DNA of 64,000 nt from Halomonas huangheensis (lineage in GTDB: Bacteria > Pseudomonadota > Gammaproteobacteria > Pseudomonadales > Halomonadaceae). Numbering within the stretch: the stretch's first letter is position 1; each line of letters opens with the position of its first letter. Both the position numbers and the translations under genes were made by a program. The notes under the pieces are model-generated. The model made no database searches. It had not been told where the DNA came from and saw only the letters and a program-made list of their open reading frames with translations. This document shows, in pieces, positions 1-8,253 of the stretch. The stretch lies in contig NZ_CP013106.1 of assembly GCF_001431725.1 (NCBI RefSeq), positions 3,100,001 through 3,164,000 of the forward strand. Direction: 5' to 3'.

Positions 1-282
1 ACCACCAGTCACCGGACCGGCGAAGGCCTCAGCGATATCCACCAGCCGCCGAGAGATGCCTGCCGCCTCCATCAGCGCTCCAGCGAGAATAAAGGCCGGC
101 AATGCCATCAACGGGAAAGAGCCAACCGAGGTGAAGGCAATCTGTACAAAGGACATTGGGTTCTCGCCCAATGACAGATACGTTGCCAGCGCCGCCACAC
201 CCAGCGATACCGTAATCGGTGCTCCCAGCACCAGCAACAGGAAGAACACGCCAAAGAGTACGTAGATAATGGTGTTATCCAT
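1..282 (-). CDS. TRAP transporter large permease (DctM family), N-terminal part
   Basis: The first 94 codons of a gene that runs off the left edge of the window. It begins with a hydrophobic helix (MDNTIIYVLFGVFFLLLVLG) and continues with the PLMALPAFILAGALMEAAG region typical of the large TRAP membrane subunit, which carries the substrate and sodium path. The ATG at 282 overlaps the end of the small permease gene by 8 bases, so the two are translationally linked. With the binding protein upstream it forms a full tripartite system. The nearby xsc/pta/tauXY genes make a TauKLM-like taurine importer the best guess; this is inference. Confidence 0.85.
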   Translation of the reverse strand, partial: MDNTIIYVLFGVFFLLLVLGAPITVSLGVAALATYLSLGENPMSFVQIAFTSVGSFPLMALPAFILAGALMEAAGISRRLVDIAEAFAGPVTGG

Positions 283-832
283 TTCTGGAGCCCTCCTCGC
301 GTGCGCCAGATGTCGAAGCCTGTGCTTCTTCAATGGCCTCGGCATCAGGATTGGAAAGCTCGCGATGCTTGACGAAACGCAGATAGTTGTTCTGTAGAAT
401 TCGTAATGTCATGGCAATAAAGGCCACAGGCAGGATCACATAGAAGACCTTCATCGGAACCCCGAGAGTCTGCGATTTCCAGAACATATTCATCTTGTTG
501 AACACGAAGTCATAACTGAGCCAGATGAAGACCAGGTTGAAGCCAATCCAGATAACATCGGTCAGCACACCACAGGCTGTTTCAACCCAGCGAGGAAAGA
601 AACGAAACTGGAAGGTCACACGGTTGTGAGCCGATTTTCTGGTGGCATATACGGCACCAAGATAGGCAAACCAGATAAAGGCATAGGTTGCCAGTTCATC
701 TCCCCATGGCAGCGAATAATTGAACAGATTACGCATGATGATCTGCACAAAAAGCAGCAGCACAAAGGTCACCAGCAATAACTGGCAGAGGATGTTCTCG
801 ATATTATCGAGCAGCTTCCAGAAGCGTTTCAT
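275..832 (-). CDS. TRAP transporter small permease (DctQ family)
   Basis: A 185-residue membrane protein with four predicted helices, the usual size and layout of DctQ subunits, which pair with the large DctM permease. The start at 832 is preferred over an upstream in-frame start at 931, because AGGAGA lies about nine bases before it and the protein then begins MKRFWKLLDNIE, directly before the first helix. It lies between the binding-protein gene (135-base gap) and the large permease (8-base overlap) in one minus-strand operon. The C-terminal tail is short and charged. The family is clear; the substrate cannot be read from this subunit. Confidence 0.85.
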   Translation of the reverse strand: MKRFWKLLDNIENILCQLLLVTFVLLLFVQIIMRNLFNYSLPWGDELATYAFIWFAYLGAVYATRKSAHNRVTFQFRFFPRWVETACGVLTDVIWIGFNLVFIWLSYDFVFNKMNMFWKSQTLGVPMKVFYVILPVAFIAMTLRILQNNYLRFVKHRELSNPDAEAIEEAQASTSGAREEGSRNG

Positions 833-967
833 GGCCAAGGATCTCCTGGGTCGGGCGGAGCGCCCCCCTGTCAATGCGGCCTGCATGAAGGCTGTCAGCG
901 CCAGCTGAGTCAGCGGTGAAGCAAGAGCCACCCTGCCACGACCGATGGTGACAGGGTGGTGGCGAGG

Positions 968-2035
968 TCAGGGTGCGGGATCGCGACCCAGAGCACTCAA
1001 GGCTGCATCAAGCTTTTCCTTGCCGCCGATACTGTCGTAGAAATCCGGCCAGATACTGGTCGCCTGCTTGATCCACTCGCTCTCGTCATTGGCGGGCTCG
1101 GTGATTTCCATACCGTACTCATCAACCAGGCGCTGCTTGATTTCACCCTCCTGTGCCAACAGATACTCATAGCTGTGCTCGGTGGCTTCCTCACCGGCTG
1201 CCAGCACCGCTTCCTGTTGTTCAGGCGACAGACTCTGGAACTTGCTCTCGCTGATGATCAAGGGTTCCATCGAGAACACGTAGCAACTGTCGGTGACGTA
1301 GTTCTGTACCTCGTGGAATTTCATGGCATCAATGGTGATGTAGGGGTTGTCCTGACCATCGACGACCCCCTGCTGCAGAGCGGTGAAGGTTTCCGACCAG
1401 GCCAGCGGGTTGGGATTGACACCCCAGGCCTGGTAGGCCGCGATCATGATCTCGTTCTTGGGCACGCGAATGACCAGTCCTTCCAGGTCCTCGGGGCTCG
1501 CCACAGGGTGAGCCGAGTTGGTCAATCGTCGGCAGCCGGAATAGGCCCAGGCCAGAATTCGGACGCCGGCATCACGCACGGTGTTATCGACCATTTCCTG
1601 ACCAATTTCACCATGAGTGAGCGTTCGAGCATCCTCGGGGCTGCGGATCACGTAAGGCAGGGTCATCACCCCGACCGTGGGGGAAAACGGTGTGATGTTG
1701 TTGATCGCCAATACCGACAGGTCGAGCAGCCCCATGCTGGCATTGTTGATGGTGTCCTGTTCACTGCCGAGCTGCCCATTGGGAAACAGATCAACAGTCA
1801 CTTCACCGCCGGTTTTCTCTTCTACCAGGCTGGCAAAGGTGGTACCCAACTCGTACTGGGTTCCTCCGGCAGCATCACCCAGTGCCATTTTCCAGGTGTC
1901 GGCACTGGCCTGCATGCTGATGCTCAGCATCGTCAGCGCAACGACGCCACTCAGCGCGGTACGAGATAAACTGCCGCAACGCCGTTCTGATGTACCGCTG
2001 GTGACTCGGCTGGTCATATTGGCTATTGGACGCAT
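968..2035 (-). CDS. TRAP transporter periplasmic substrate-binding protein (DctP family)
   Basis: A 355-residue secreted binding protein. The N terminus has an unusually long basic stretch, then a hydrophobic core and an ASA cleavage site near residue 45. The mature part shows DctP features: FPNGQLGSEQD, and the VIRVPKNEI segment whose arginine normally pairs with the acidic group of the ligand. The start at 2035 is set by GGGAG eight bases upstream; a longer in-frame extension to 2251 has no such site. It is first in a TRAP operon and divergent from a MocR regulator. In Paracoccus and Rhodobacter, tauR and tauKLM belong to one taurine cluster, so a sulfonate ligand is plausible but not shown. 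Confidence 0.85.
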   Translation of the reverse strand: MRPIANMTSRVTSGTSERRCGSLSRTALSGVVALTMLSISMQASADTWKMALGDAAGGTQYELGTTFASLVEEKTGGEVTVDLFPNGQLGSEQDTINNASMGLLDLSVLAINNITPFSPTVGVMTLPYVIRSPEDARTLTHGEIGQEMVDNTVRDAGVRILAWAYSGCRRLTNSAHPVASPEDLEGLVIRVPKNEIMIAAYQAWGVNPNPLAWSETFTALQQGVVDGQDNPYITIDAMKFHEVQNYVTDSCYVFSMEPLIISESKFQSLSPEQQEAVLAAGEEATEHSYEYLLAQEGEIKQRLVDEYGMEITEPANDESEWIKQATSIWPDFYDSIGGKEKLDAALSALGRDPAP

Positions 2036-2277
2036 TCTGATCTCCCATCTTGTTGTGCCACCTGAATGGCGGCGATCTTGTATTGGGTCATCCTGCTTTA
2101 TCGAGCGCTCTCGGATACCAGAACACGACGGTCCAGCGCTCATTTCCCTATCCACTTTCCCCCTGCGAATCCAATGCCCATAGAACCAGTGGACCCATAT
2201 CGATTGGACCAGTGGCAGCCCAGGCTCGACATGGGATAAAAGCTGTAACAAGGTAAGAGATCAAGACAACTCTGATT

Positions 2278-2297
2278 GATGGTGATAAGTCACCATC
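2278..2297. promoter_or_regulatory. Perfect 8-bp inverted repeat, candidate operator upstream of the MocR gene
   Basis: GATGGTGA, a 4-base spacer, then TCACCATC: an exact palindrome about 50 bases before the MocR start, in the 311-base divergent gap with the TRAP operon. The same gap also has ACCAGTGG twice in direct orientation (2185 and 2208, 23 bases apart), a spacing of about two helix turns that would suit a MocR-type dimer. No clear -35/-10 pair was assigned. The regulatory role is inference. Confidence 0.35.
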
Positions 2298-2346
2298 CTG
2301 TTGGTCGACTGTCCAATAACCACAACATCAATAGTGAAGCGACGGA

Positions 2347-3873
2347 ATGAGTGCTCCCCTGTTCCACCTTGACGCCGGACGTCAGGAAAGTCTTCAGTGC
2401 CAGCTTCGCGAGCAGATTGCCCATGCCATTCTCGAGGGCCACCTGCCTCTCGATGAGGCTCTGCCGTCCAGCCGCCGCCTGTCCAGAGAGTTGGGCGTGG
2501 CGCGCAACACCGTGATGCTGGCCTATGAGCAGCTCCTCGATGACGGCTACCTCGTCGCCCGCGAACGCAGTGGTTACTTCGTCAATCCCGACATCCTCGA
2601 TGGTCGAGTCCAGACGGCACCGGATACTGCAGACACTTCGCCGCCAGATGAGCTGGATTGGGATTCGCTGCTGACCATGAAGCCATCGAACCAGCGCACC
2701 ATCACCAAGCCACGCGACTGGCTACGCTACGACTATCCGTTCCTGTATGGCCAACTCGATCCCGGGCTATTTCCGTTCCAGCACTGGCGCGAATGCAGCC
2801 GTGATTCAGTGAGTGTTCCGGCGGTTCGCCACTGGTCATCGGACCACCTCAGCGAAGACGACCCGCTGCTGATCGAACAGATTCATCAGCGTCTTCTGCC
2901 ACGCCGCGGTGTCTGGGCCCGCCCCGAGGAAATCCTCATCACTGTAGGAGCCCAGCAGGCGTTGTGGATCACCACCATGCTGACCCTGGGACCAGAACGC
3001 CGCCTGGCAATGGAAAACCCCGGTTATGTCGACATGGTCAACATCGCGCGCACCTTCACCGATCAGATCACGGCCATCGATGTTGACGACCTGGGGCTAC
3101 CGCCCGACGACCGCCTCGAGGGCTGTAATCTGGCCTATGTCACACCAAGCCATCAGTCCCCGACCGGGGTCACCATGCCCATGGAGCGACGCCGCATGCT
3201 GCTGGAGCGTGCGGCGAGACATGATCTGCTGATCATCGAAGACGACTACGAAAGCGAGACCAACTTCGCCGACAACCCGACTCCAGCGCTGAAGAGCCTG
3301 GATACAGAGGGGCGTGTGATCTATATCGGCAGTCTCTCGAAAACCCTGGCACCGGGTCTACGCCTGGGCTACATGGTCGCGCCTCCGGCACTGATCCGTG
3401 AAGCCCGGGCCTTGCGCCGCCTGATGCTGCGCCACCCGGCGACCAACAACCAACGCGCGGTAGCGCTGTTTCTCGATCGTGGCTATCACGACGCACTACT
3501 ACGTCAGCTACGCCAGACCTACCAGCGACGCTGGCAGATCATGCGTGAGGCACTGGACAAGCATCTACCCGACCTGCGGACAGGCTCCACCTTCGGAGGC
3601 TCCTGCTTCTGGCTGGAAGGCCCCGAAAACCTTGATGCATCATATCTGTGTCAGCTGGCCCGTGAACACAGCATCCTGATCGAGCCAGGGGATCTTCATT
3701 ACCTGGAGGGTAATCATCAGCACGTCTTTCGCATGGGCTTCTCGGCGATTGACGATGCGCGCATCGAACCGGGCATCGAACGCCTTGCCACCCTACTTCC
3801 CCAGGCAATGGGGACAAACACACAAGACGCTTCTCGAAGCACCGCTCACAAACCCTCGACCTGCCCGCCATAA
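2347..3873 (+). CDS. MocR/TauR-like regulator (GntR winged helix fused to aminotransferase fold)
   Basis: 508 residues. An N-terminal GntR-type winged helix (about residues 10-75, with ARNTVMLAYEQLLDDGY) is joined to a class I aminotransferase-like domain with the PLP-lysine motif GSLSKTLAPG (Lys332) and a conserved YVTPSHQSPTG loop. MocR proteins sense PLP-linked ligands and usually act on adjacent genes; TauR, the regulator of taurine genes in Paracoccus and Rhodobacter, is one of them. It is divergent from the TRAP operon, and the taurine genes lie within 15 kb, so a TauR role is reasonable. Its 3' end overlaps the convergent cobW gene by 28 bases. The final 25 residues are Thr/Ser-rich and poorly conserved in appearance. 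Confidence 0.8.
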   Translation: MSAPLFHLDAGRQESLQCQLREQIAHAILEGHLPLDEALPSSRRLSRELGVARNTVMLAYEQLLDDGYLVARERSGYFVNPDILDGRVQTAPDTADTSPPDELDWDSLLTMKPSNQRTITKPRDWLRYDYPFLYGQLDPGLFPFQHWRECSRDSVSVPAVRHWSSDHLSEDDPLLIEQIHQRLLPRRGVWARPEEILITVGAQQALWITTMLTLGPERRLAMENPGYVDMVNIARTFTDQITAIDVDDLGLPPDDRLEGCNLAYVTPSHQSPTGVTMPMERRRMLLERAARHDLLIIEDDYESETNFADNPTPALKSLDTEGRVIYIGSLSKTLAPGLRLGYMVAPPALIREARALRRLMLRHPATNNQRAVALFLDRGYHDALLRQLRQTYQRRWQIMREALDKHLPDLRTGSTFGGSCFWLEGPENLDASYLCQLAREHSILIEPGDLHYLEGNHQHVFRMGFSAIDDARIEPGIERLATLLPQAMGTNTQDASRSTAHKPSTCPP

Positions 3874-5009
3874 ACCGCGCTCCCGCTCACTTCTGCGTGC
3901 TTATCCAGCGCCTGCAAGCGCTGGATAAGTTGATCGAAACGCAGGCCTCCGCGACCAATACAGACCAGCAGCGAACCATTGGCGGACGGTGCATGCCCTC
4001 GACATACCAACTGTCTTCCGCTCAGTTGCAGACTCACCCACCGCTCACCATCCTCGGATCGGCAATGAATAAAGCCCTTGGCACGCAATAGTACATCCAG
4101 GTATTCACGCAGAACCGACTCGAGCTCAGCGAGCAGCAATGCGGCACCGAAACGCACCGTTTTATGACTCATGCCATGGGCGGCACCGCGATGGCTGTTC
4201 AGTCCTGCGGAGGGGAAGAATACCGTCGGGCGAGACGATTCCTTGCGAGACAATTTCTGGCTAGACAATTCCCGGCAAGACCACTCCGGGCGCCGAGCGT
4301 GTTCCGTTGCGACTTCTGCTGTCGGTTCAGCCTTCAATTCGCCTTGCAATTCGGTCCTGTCGAGCACCTGTGGCATACATTCGAGGCTGATTCCCGGGGC
4401 CTGCTCCTTCAACCATTGCAGCAAGGTGTCCCGCGCCTCCCCCGCTGGCAGTCGATTGACCAGGATTCGCTGCGCAGCCACCAATTGGGCGCGCCACAGT
4501 TGCCCCACCTGCATATCGGTTGCCAACCGCCGAGCCTGACCGGCATCCACCAATACCACCACTGCGGCCAGGCGCATGCCCGGCGCCAGCCGTGCGACAT
4601 CGGCAATTCGTGCCGGATCGGCGACACCACTGGCCTCGATGATCACTTGTGATGGCCGCGACTTGAGGCGCAGCGCCTGGGATAGCTGCTCGACCAGGCT
4701 GCCTCCGAGGGTGCAGCACATGCAGCCATTGGTCAGCGCCAACACGCGATCATCGCGATAGGCAATCGACTCAACATCGACATTCACTGCACCCACGTCA
4801 TTGACGATAATCAGCGCATCATCCACCTGGCCCTCTGCAATCCGCTGATTGAGCCAGGTCGTCTTGCCGGCACCAAGAAATCCGGCAATCACCGTTACCG
4901 GCAGACGGGAATCGATGACCTCGCCATCACCGGCAACTGACGCACTCACCTCACCCACCTCACCCACCTCACCCACCTCACCCACCTCACCCACCTCACC
5001 CACACCCAT
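3846..5009 (-). CDS. CobW/COG0523-family GTPase with tripeptide-repeat N terminus
   Basis: 387 residues. P-loop GFLGAGKT at 43-50, the metal-binding CxCC motif NGCMCC at 94-99 and EASGVADPARI identify a CobW/ZNG-type metallochaperone. The start at 5009 has GGGAGG eight bases upstream and overlaps the amidohydrolase gene by 14 bases. Odd features: six GEV tripeptides at residues 4-21 from a 9-bp tandem repeat; a Ser/Arg/Glu-rich linker from four 15-bp repeats (4230-4289) before the C-terminal CobW_C region; the guanine-recognition NKxD motif reads NRLP; and there is no histidine-rich loop. It may deliver Zn or a similar metal to the partner amidohydrolase, which is inference from gene pairing. 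Confidence 0.8.
   Translation of the reverse strand: MGVGEVGEVGEVGEVGEVGEVSASVAGDGEVIDSRLPVTVIAGFLGAGKTTWLNQRIAEGQVDDALIIVNDVGAVNVDVESIAYRDDRVLALTNGCMCCTLGGSLVEQLSQALRLKSRPSQVIIEASGVADPARIADVARLAPGMRLAAVVVLVDAGQARRLATDMQVGQLWRAQLVAAQRILVNRLPAGEARDTLLQWLKEQAPGISLECMPQVLDRTELQGELKAEPTAEVATEHARRPEWSCRELSSQKLSRKESSRPTVFFPSAGLNSHRGAAHGMSHKTVRFGAALLLAELESVLREYLDVLLRAKGFIHCRSEDGERWVSLQLSGRQLVCRGHAPSANGSLLVCIGRGGLRFDQLIQRLQALDKHAEVSGSAVYGGQVEGL
4230..4289. repeat. Four degenerate 15-bp tandem repeats inside cobW
   Basis: Units of 15 bases (GCGAGACGATTCCTT, GCGAGACAATTTCTG, GCTAGACAATTCCCG, GCAAGACCACTCCGG). The length is a multiple of three, so the cobW frame is kept. They encode the low-complexity linker between GTPase and C-terminal domains. 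Confidence 0.65.
4951..5004. repeat. Six 9-bp tandem repeats (TCACCCACC) at the amidohydrolase-cobW junction
   Basis: Six consecutive 9-base units, the last ending CACA. On the minus strand they encode the GEV tripeptides of CobW. In the frame of the upstream amidohydrolase, the first unit met provides its TGA stop (4996-4998), and every later unit holds a further TGA in that frame. Copy-number change would alter CobW length but not the amidohydrolase. Confidence 0.9.
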
Positions 5010-6639
5010 GACAGCGACCTCCCAGCATGGTGGCGTGTACACCGACATTGCAGAGCTCGGCGGGATCAATCTGCAAGGGATCGTCATCGAGAATCGCCAT
5101 ATCGGCGAACTTGCCGACATCGAGGCTGCCGACTCGATCATCAAGACCCAGGGTATAAGCCGCTCCGAGGGTAATCATTTCCAGCGCTTCACTGACGGAA
5201 ACCGCTTCGTGTTCACCCAACTGACGACCGCTGGCGGTTCGACGGTTAACCGCACACCAGGCGGTAAACAGAGGTCCCAGCGGCGTCACCGGTGCATCGC
5301 TGTGGATGGCCAACGGTATCCCCAGGCGGCGCGCCGAGGCCAATGGTTCAAGGCGCTGGCATCGCGAGGGCCCCAGGGTACGCTGGTAATGGATGTCGCC
5401 CCAGTAGTAGATGTGGTTGGCAAACATGTTGAGGCACACTCCCAACTTCGCTGAACGCCGAAGCTGGGCATGATCGATGACCTGGCAATGCTGCAGCGTG
5501 TGACGATGGTCCGCACGCGGCCATAGTGTCAAAGCCTGATCGATGGCATCGAGCATCAGCTCAACTGCTTCGTCGCCATTGGTGTGGATATGCAATTGCA
5601 GTCCGGCCTGGTGATAGGCCTGTACCAGATCGGTGAGTACCTCGGGGGCCGCATTCCACAGGCCGTTGTCGTGTCCATCATGGTACAGGGGCCATTTCAG
5701 CCGTGCGGTATAGCCCTGAATGGAGCCATCGGTCATCAACTTGGCCAACCCGAAGTGCAAGCGCTCATGGTTCCGCGACCTGGCCGCCTGCAGGCGTTCG
5801 ATGCCTTCTTCGGCACTCCAGGACAATACGCCCATGGCCGGCACCAGACGCACCGGATAATCAGGACTGCTGGTGACATCGACCATCGACTCGATCGCAT
5901 CGTCGGTCATCGGGTTGTAGAGGTCGGTGATGGTGGTTACCCCTACTGCAGCGGCAATCGCGCCATAGCGGCGTAATACATGCGGCGAGCCGACATCATT
6001 GAACAGATTGCGTCCCAGCGCATCGAAGACCACGAACATCGCCGCCATCTCCTTCAGCTCCCCATTCGGCAGTCCCTGCTCATCGCAGATGATACCTTCG
6101 ACACTCGGGCCGTCGAGAATGCCGCTACGCTCCAGCATCACGCTATTGACGGTCATGGCATGAAAGCTGGCATGCATCACCACCAGCGGGCGATCTGCAA
6201 CCGCCTCATCCAGTTCATTGCGGGTCAGGCGTAGACTGCCGCCGTCCTCGTCCTCGAAGTAGACGGGATCGAATCCCCAGGCGATCAACGGCTCGCCGGG
6301 AGGCAGCGTTGCCGCATGCTCGCGCAGCCGTGCCTGTACCTCGGCGACACTCTTGAGTCCGCTCCATTCTCGGCCTTCGGCGTCGTTGCGCGCAAAGTAA
6401 CCCAGATACAGGTGATCCCACATCGCGCCTTCCAGCGCATGGCTATGGCCTTCGACGAACCCCGGCATGATGACCTTGTCGGCGAAGCGCTCATCCCAGA
6501 CACAATCTTCACCGTGAGGCATGGTATCGGCGTCACCCACCGCCAGCACACGCTCGCCATCCACGGCAATATGGGTCGCCTCGGGCTGTGAGGGGTTCAT
6601 GGTCAGGATGCGACGGGCGGAATAGATGGTAATAGTCAT
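4996..6639 (-). CDS. YtcJ-like amidohydrolase (metal-dependent hydrolase)
   Basis: 547 residues with the amidohydrolase-superfamily metal set: GHSH after PGFVE near the N terminus, Lys in LAKLMTDGS, His in LHIHTNGD and LQHCQ, and Asp in IHSDAP. The N- and C-terminal beta-sandwich parts (VDGERVLAVGDAD and VGKFADMAILDDD) fit the YtcJ/AepA group, whose substrates are mostly unknown amides or cyclic amides. The start at 6639 shares one base with the stop of the upstream transporter (TGATG), with GGGAG upstream. The downstream cobW gene overlaps by 14 bases. The order transporter, hydrolase, metallochaperone suggests uptake, hydrolysis and metal loading in one operon. No signal peptide, so probably cytoplasmic. 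Confidence 0.8.
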   Translation of the reverse strand: MTITIYSARRILTMNPSQPEATHIAVDGERVLAVGDADTMPHGEDCVWDERFADKVIMPGFVEGHSHALEGAMWDHLYLGYFARNDAEGREWSGLKSVAEVQARLREHAATLPPGEPLIAWGFDPVYFEDEDGGSLRLTRNELDEAVADRPLVVMHASFHAMTVNSVMLERSGILDGPSVEGIICDEQGLPNGELKEMAAMFVVFDALGRNLFNDVGSPHVLRRYGAIAAAVGVTTITDLYNPMTDDAIESMVDVTSSPDYPVRLVPAMGVLSWSAEEGIERLQAARSRNHERLHFGLAKLMTDGSIQGYTARLKWPLYHDGHDNGLWNAAPEVLTDLVQAYHQAGLQLHIHTNGDEAVELMLDAIDQALTLWPRADHRHTLQHCQVIDHAQLRRSAKLGVCLNMFANHIYYWGDIHYQRTLGPSRCQRLEPLASARRLGIPLAIHSDAPVTPLGPLFTAWCAVNRRTASGRQLGEHEAVSVSEALEMITLGAAYTLGLDDRVGSLDVGKFADMAILDDDPLQIDPAELCNVGVHATMLGGRCHGCG

Positions 6640-8126
6640 CAGGACGCAGCTCCCTTGCTGAAGCGAGGTTTGGACGAGGCAGCCCCTATGGCGGGCACTC
6701 GGGTAGAGGATTTCCAGGCACTGGACAGTGGGCTTGCTCCGCGACGTGACCAGAACCACATCAGCGGCAGACAGGCGGTGAAGAACAACGCCGAGCCACC
6801 GAAGATCAATAGGTAGCTACCACCGGTCAGTGACGGCACGATCGGCGCGAAGACCATCAGAATCGGTAGATTGACCAGCACGATCGCCAGATTGAAGAAC
6901 GCCAGTTCCTTGGGTACCGAGGTCGAGAAATCGGCATCCATCATGCGCAGCAACAACAGCCCGGTACCGGTCGACCCGCAGCAGCAACCGAACGAGGTGA
7001 CGACCCGCTCATATCCGAGCTTACCGCTCATGCGTCCGATCAGCACACAGCCAATCAACGAGGCAGCGGTCACCGCGACACTGACCAGCAACACCGGCAG
7101 CAGTAGCGCATAGAGCACGGCAAACTGGATACTCATCAGCGTGCCGACCACCATGAAGTCCACCGAACTACCGGTGATACGCTTGAGAGTCTCGTCATCG
7201 ACACGATGACTGAAGCCGAGCCGGTCGATGACCATGCGCATCAACACGCAGACACCTAATCCATGCAGAAAGAACAGATTGTGGCTGAACAACACATTCA
7301 TCTGAATGCCATAGGGTGAGGCATTGCCGATCACGCCCTGCATGAAGGTCAACCACAGGTGGGTGAGCACATAGGCGACCGCCAGAAGGCCGAGGTGATA
7401 AGCCAGTGAGTCCAGATTACCCGGATGAGACACCATCCTGCCCATGGTGGGTGATGTGACTTCTCCATCATTGTCTGCCGCGTAGAATCCCTGACGGAAA
7501 CTGGCGTCGAGACGCGATGCCTGGTTGGCATTGAGCCCTTTTTTCAAATAACGGCGAGCCACAGGGATACCAACGACGAAGGCCATCAGGAAGCCAAGCG
7601 AGGCATAGATCAATCCCACCTGAGCCGCGTTGGCCACGCCATATTCATTCTCCCAGATACTGCCGTAGGTGAGCGCCTGTCCCGGTCCCTGGGTAAAGCC
7701 ATGCGTGACGATCGCGCCCAACCATCCACTGATATCAGAACCGGTGAAGGCATCGTAACCCGTGATCATCAGATAGCCGATCACTCCCTGCAGCCCGAGA
7801 CTTATGCTCCAGGCCAGCGTCATCCACAGCCCGCCGCGCACGATGCTGCCGCCACCCAGTTGGTCACTTTTCGGTGCTCTACCCGTCAGACACAGCGACA
7901 TGAAACTCAGGGTGAAGAAATGAAAGGTCAGCGTCGTGAAATCGCCGGGGGAGTATCCCGGCAATACATCGAAAGAAAGTAGCGCAAAGCCCAATACACC
8001 GCCGACAATACTGGCCGGAACCAGCGACATCCTGAGTAGAGGAATACGGTTGCGCAGCAAGCTGCCCAACCACAGCATTAGTGCCAACAGGGCGAAAGCA
8101 ATCACCCCCTGGAAGGAATCGTGCAT
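6639..8126 (-). CDS. GltS-like sodium:solute symporter (ESS family)
   Basis: 495 residues with about 11-12 hydrophobic helices. Segments such as GFTQGPGQALTYGSIWENEYG and the Gly/Cys-rich SFGCCCGSTGTGLLLLRMMD match the two repeated halves of sodium/glutamate symporters of the GltS type. It is longer than E. coli GltS (about 400) because of an inter-domain cytoplasmic loop and a C-terminal tail. It is first in a three-gene minus-strand operon with an amidohydrolase and CobW, and divergent from a LysR regulator, which probably controls it. The substrate is likely what the amidohydrolase cleaves, not necessarily glutamate. An AGGTGA site precedes the ATG. Confidence 0.7.
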   Translation of the reverse strand: MHDSFQGVIAFALLALMLWLGSLLRNRIPLLRMSLVPASIVGGVLGFALLSFDVLPGYSPGDFTTLTFHFFTLSFMSLCLTGRAPKSDQLGGGSIVRGGLWMTLAWSISLGLQGVIGYLMITGYDAFTGSDISGWLGAIVTHGFTQGPGQALTYGSIWENEYGVANAAQVGLIYASLGFLMAFVVGIPVARRYLKKGLNANQASRLDASFRQGFYAADNDGEVTSPTMGRMVSHPGNLDSLAYHLGLLAVAYVLTHLWLTFMQGVIGNASPYGIQMNVLFSHNLFFLHGLGVCVLMRMVIDRLGFSHRVDDETLKRITGSSVDFMVVGTLMSIQFAVLYALLLPVLLVSVAVTAASLIGCVLIGRMSGKLGYERVVTSFGCCCGSTGTGLLLLRMMDADFSTSVPKELAFFNLAIVLVNLPILMVFAPIVPSLTGGSYLLIFGGSALFFTACLPLMWFWSRRGASPLSSAWKSSTRVPAIGAASSKPRFSKGAAS

Positions 8127-8211
8127 GGCAGCATCACCTGATCTGTTGTGTTTGTCTGTTTCGGATGATTTCTGTATCGCTTTCTGAGGCTAGGCCGCCT
8201 ATTGTTGCCTG

Positions 8212-8217
8212 TATAAT
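8212..8217 (+). promoter_or_regulatory. Possible -10 element (TATAAT) for the LysR gene
   Basis: An exact TATAAT lies 36 bases before the LysR start in the 127-base divergent gap with the GltS-like gene. No convincing -35 is seen, as would fit an activator-dependent or autoregulated promoter. Confidence 0.35.
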
Positions 8218-8253
8218 ATCGTTTATATTTCAATCGATACCTCTGAGGCATCA

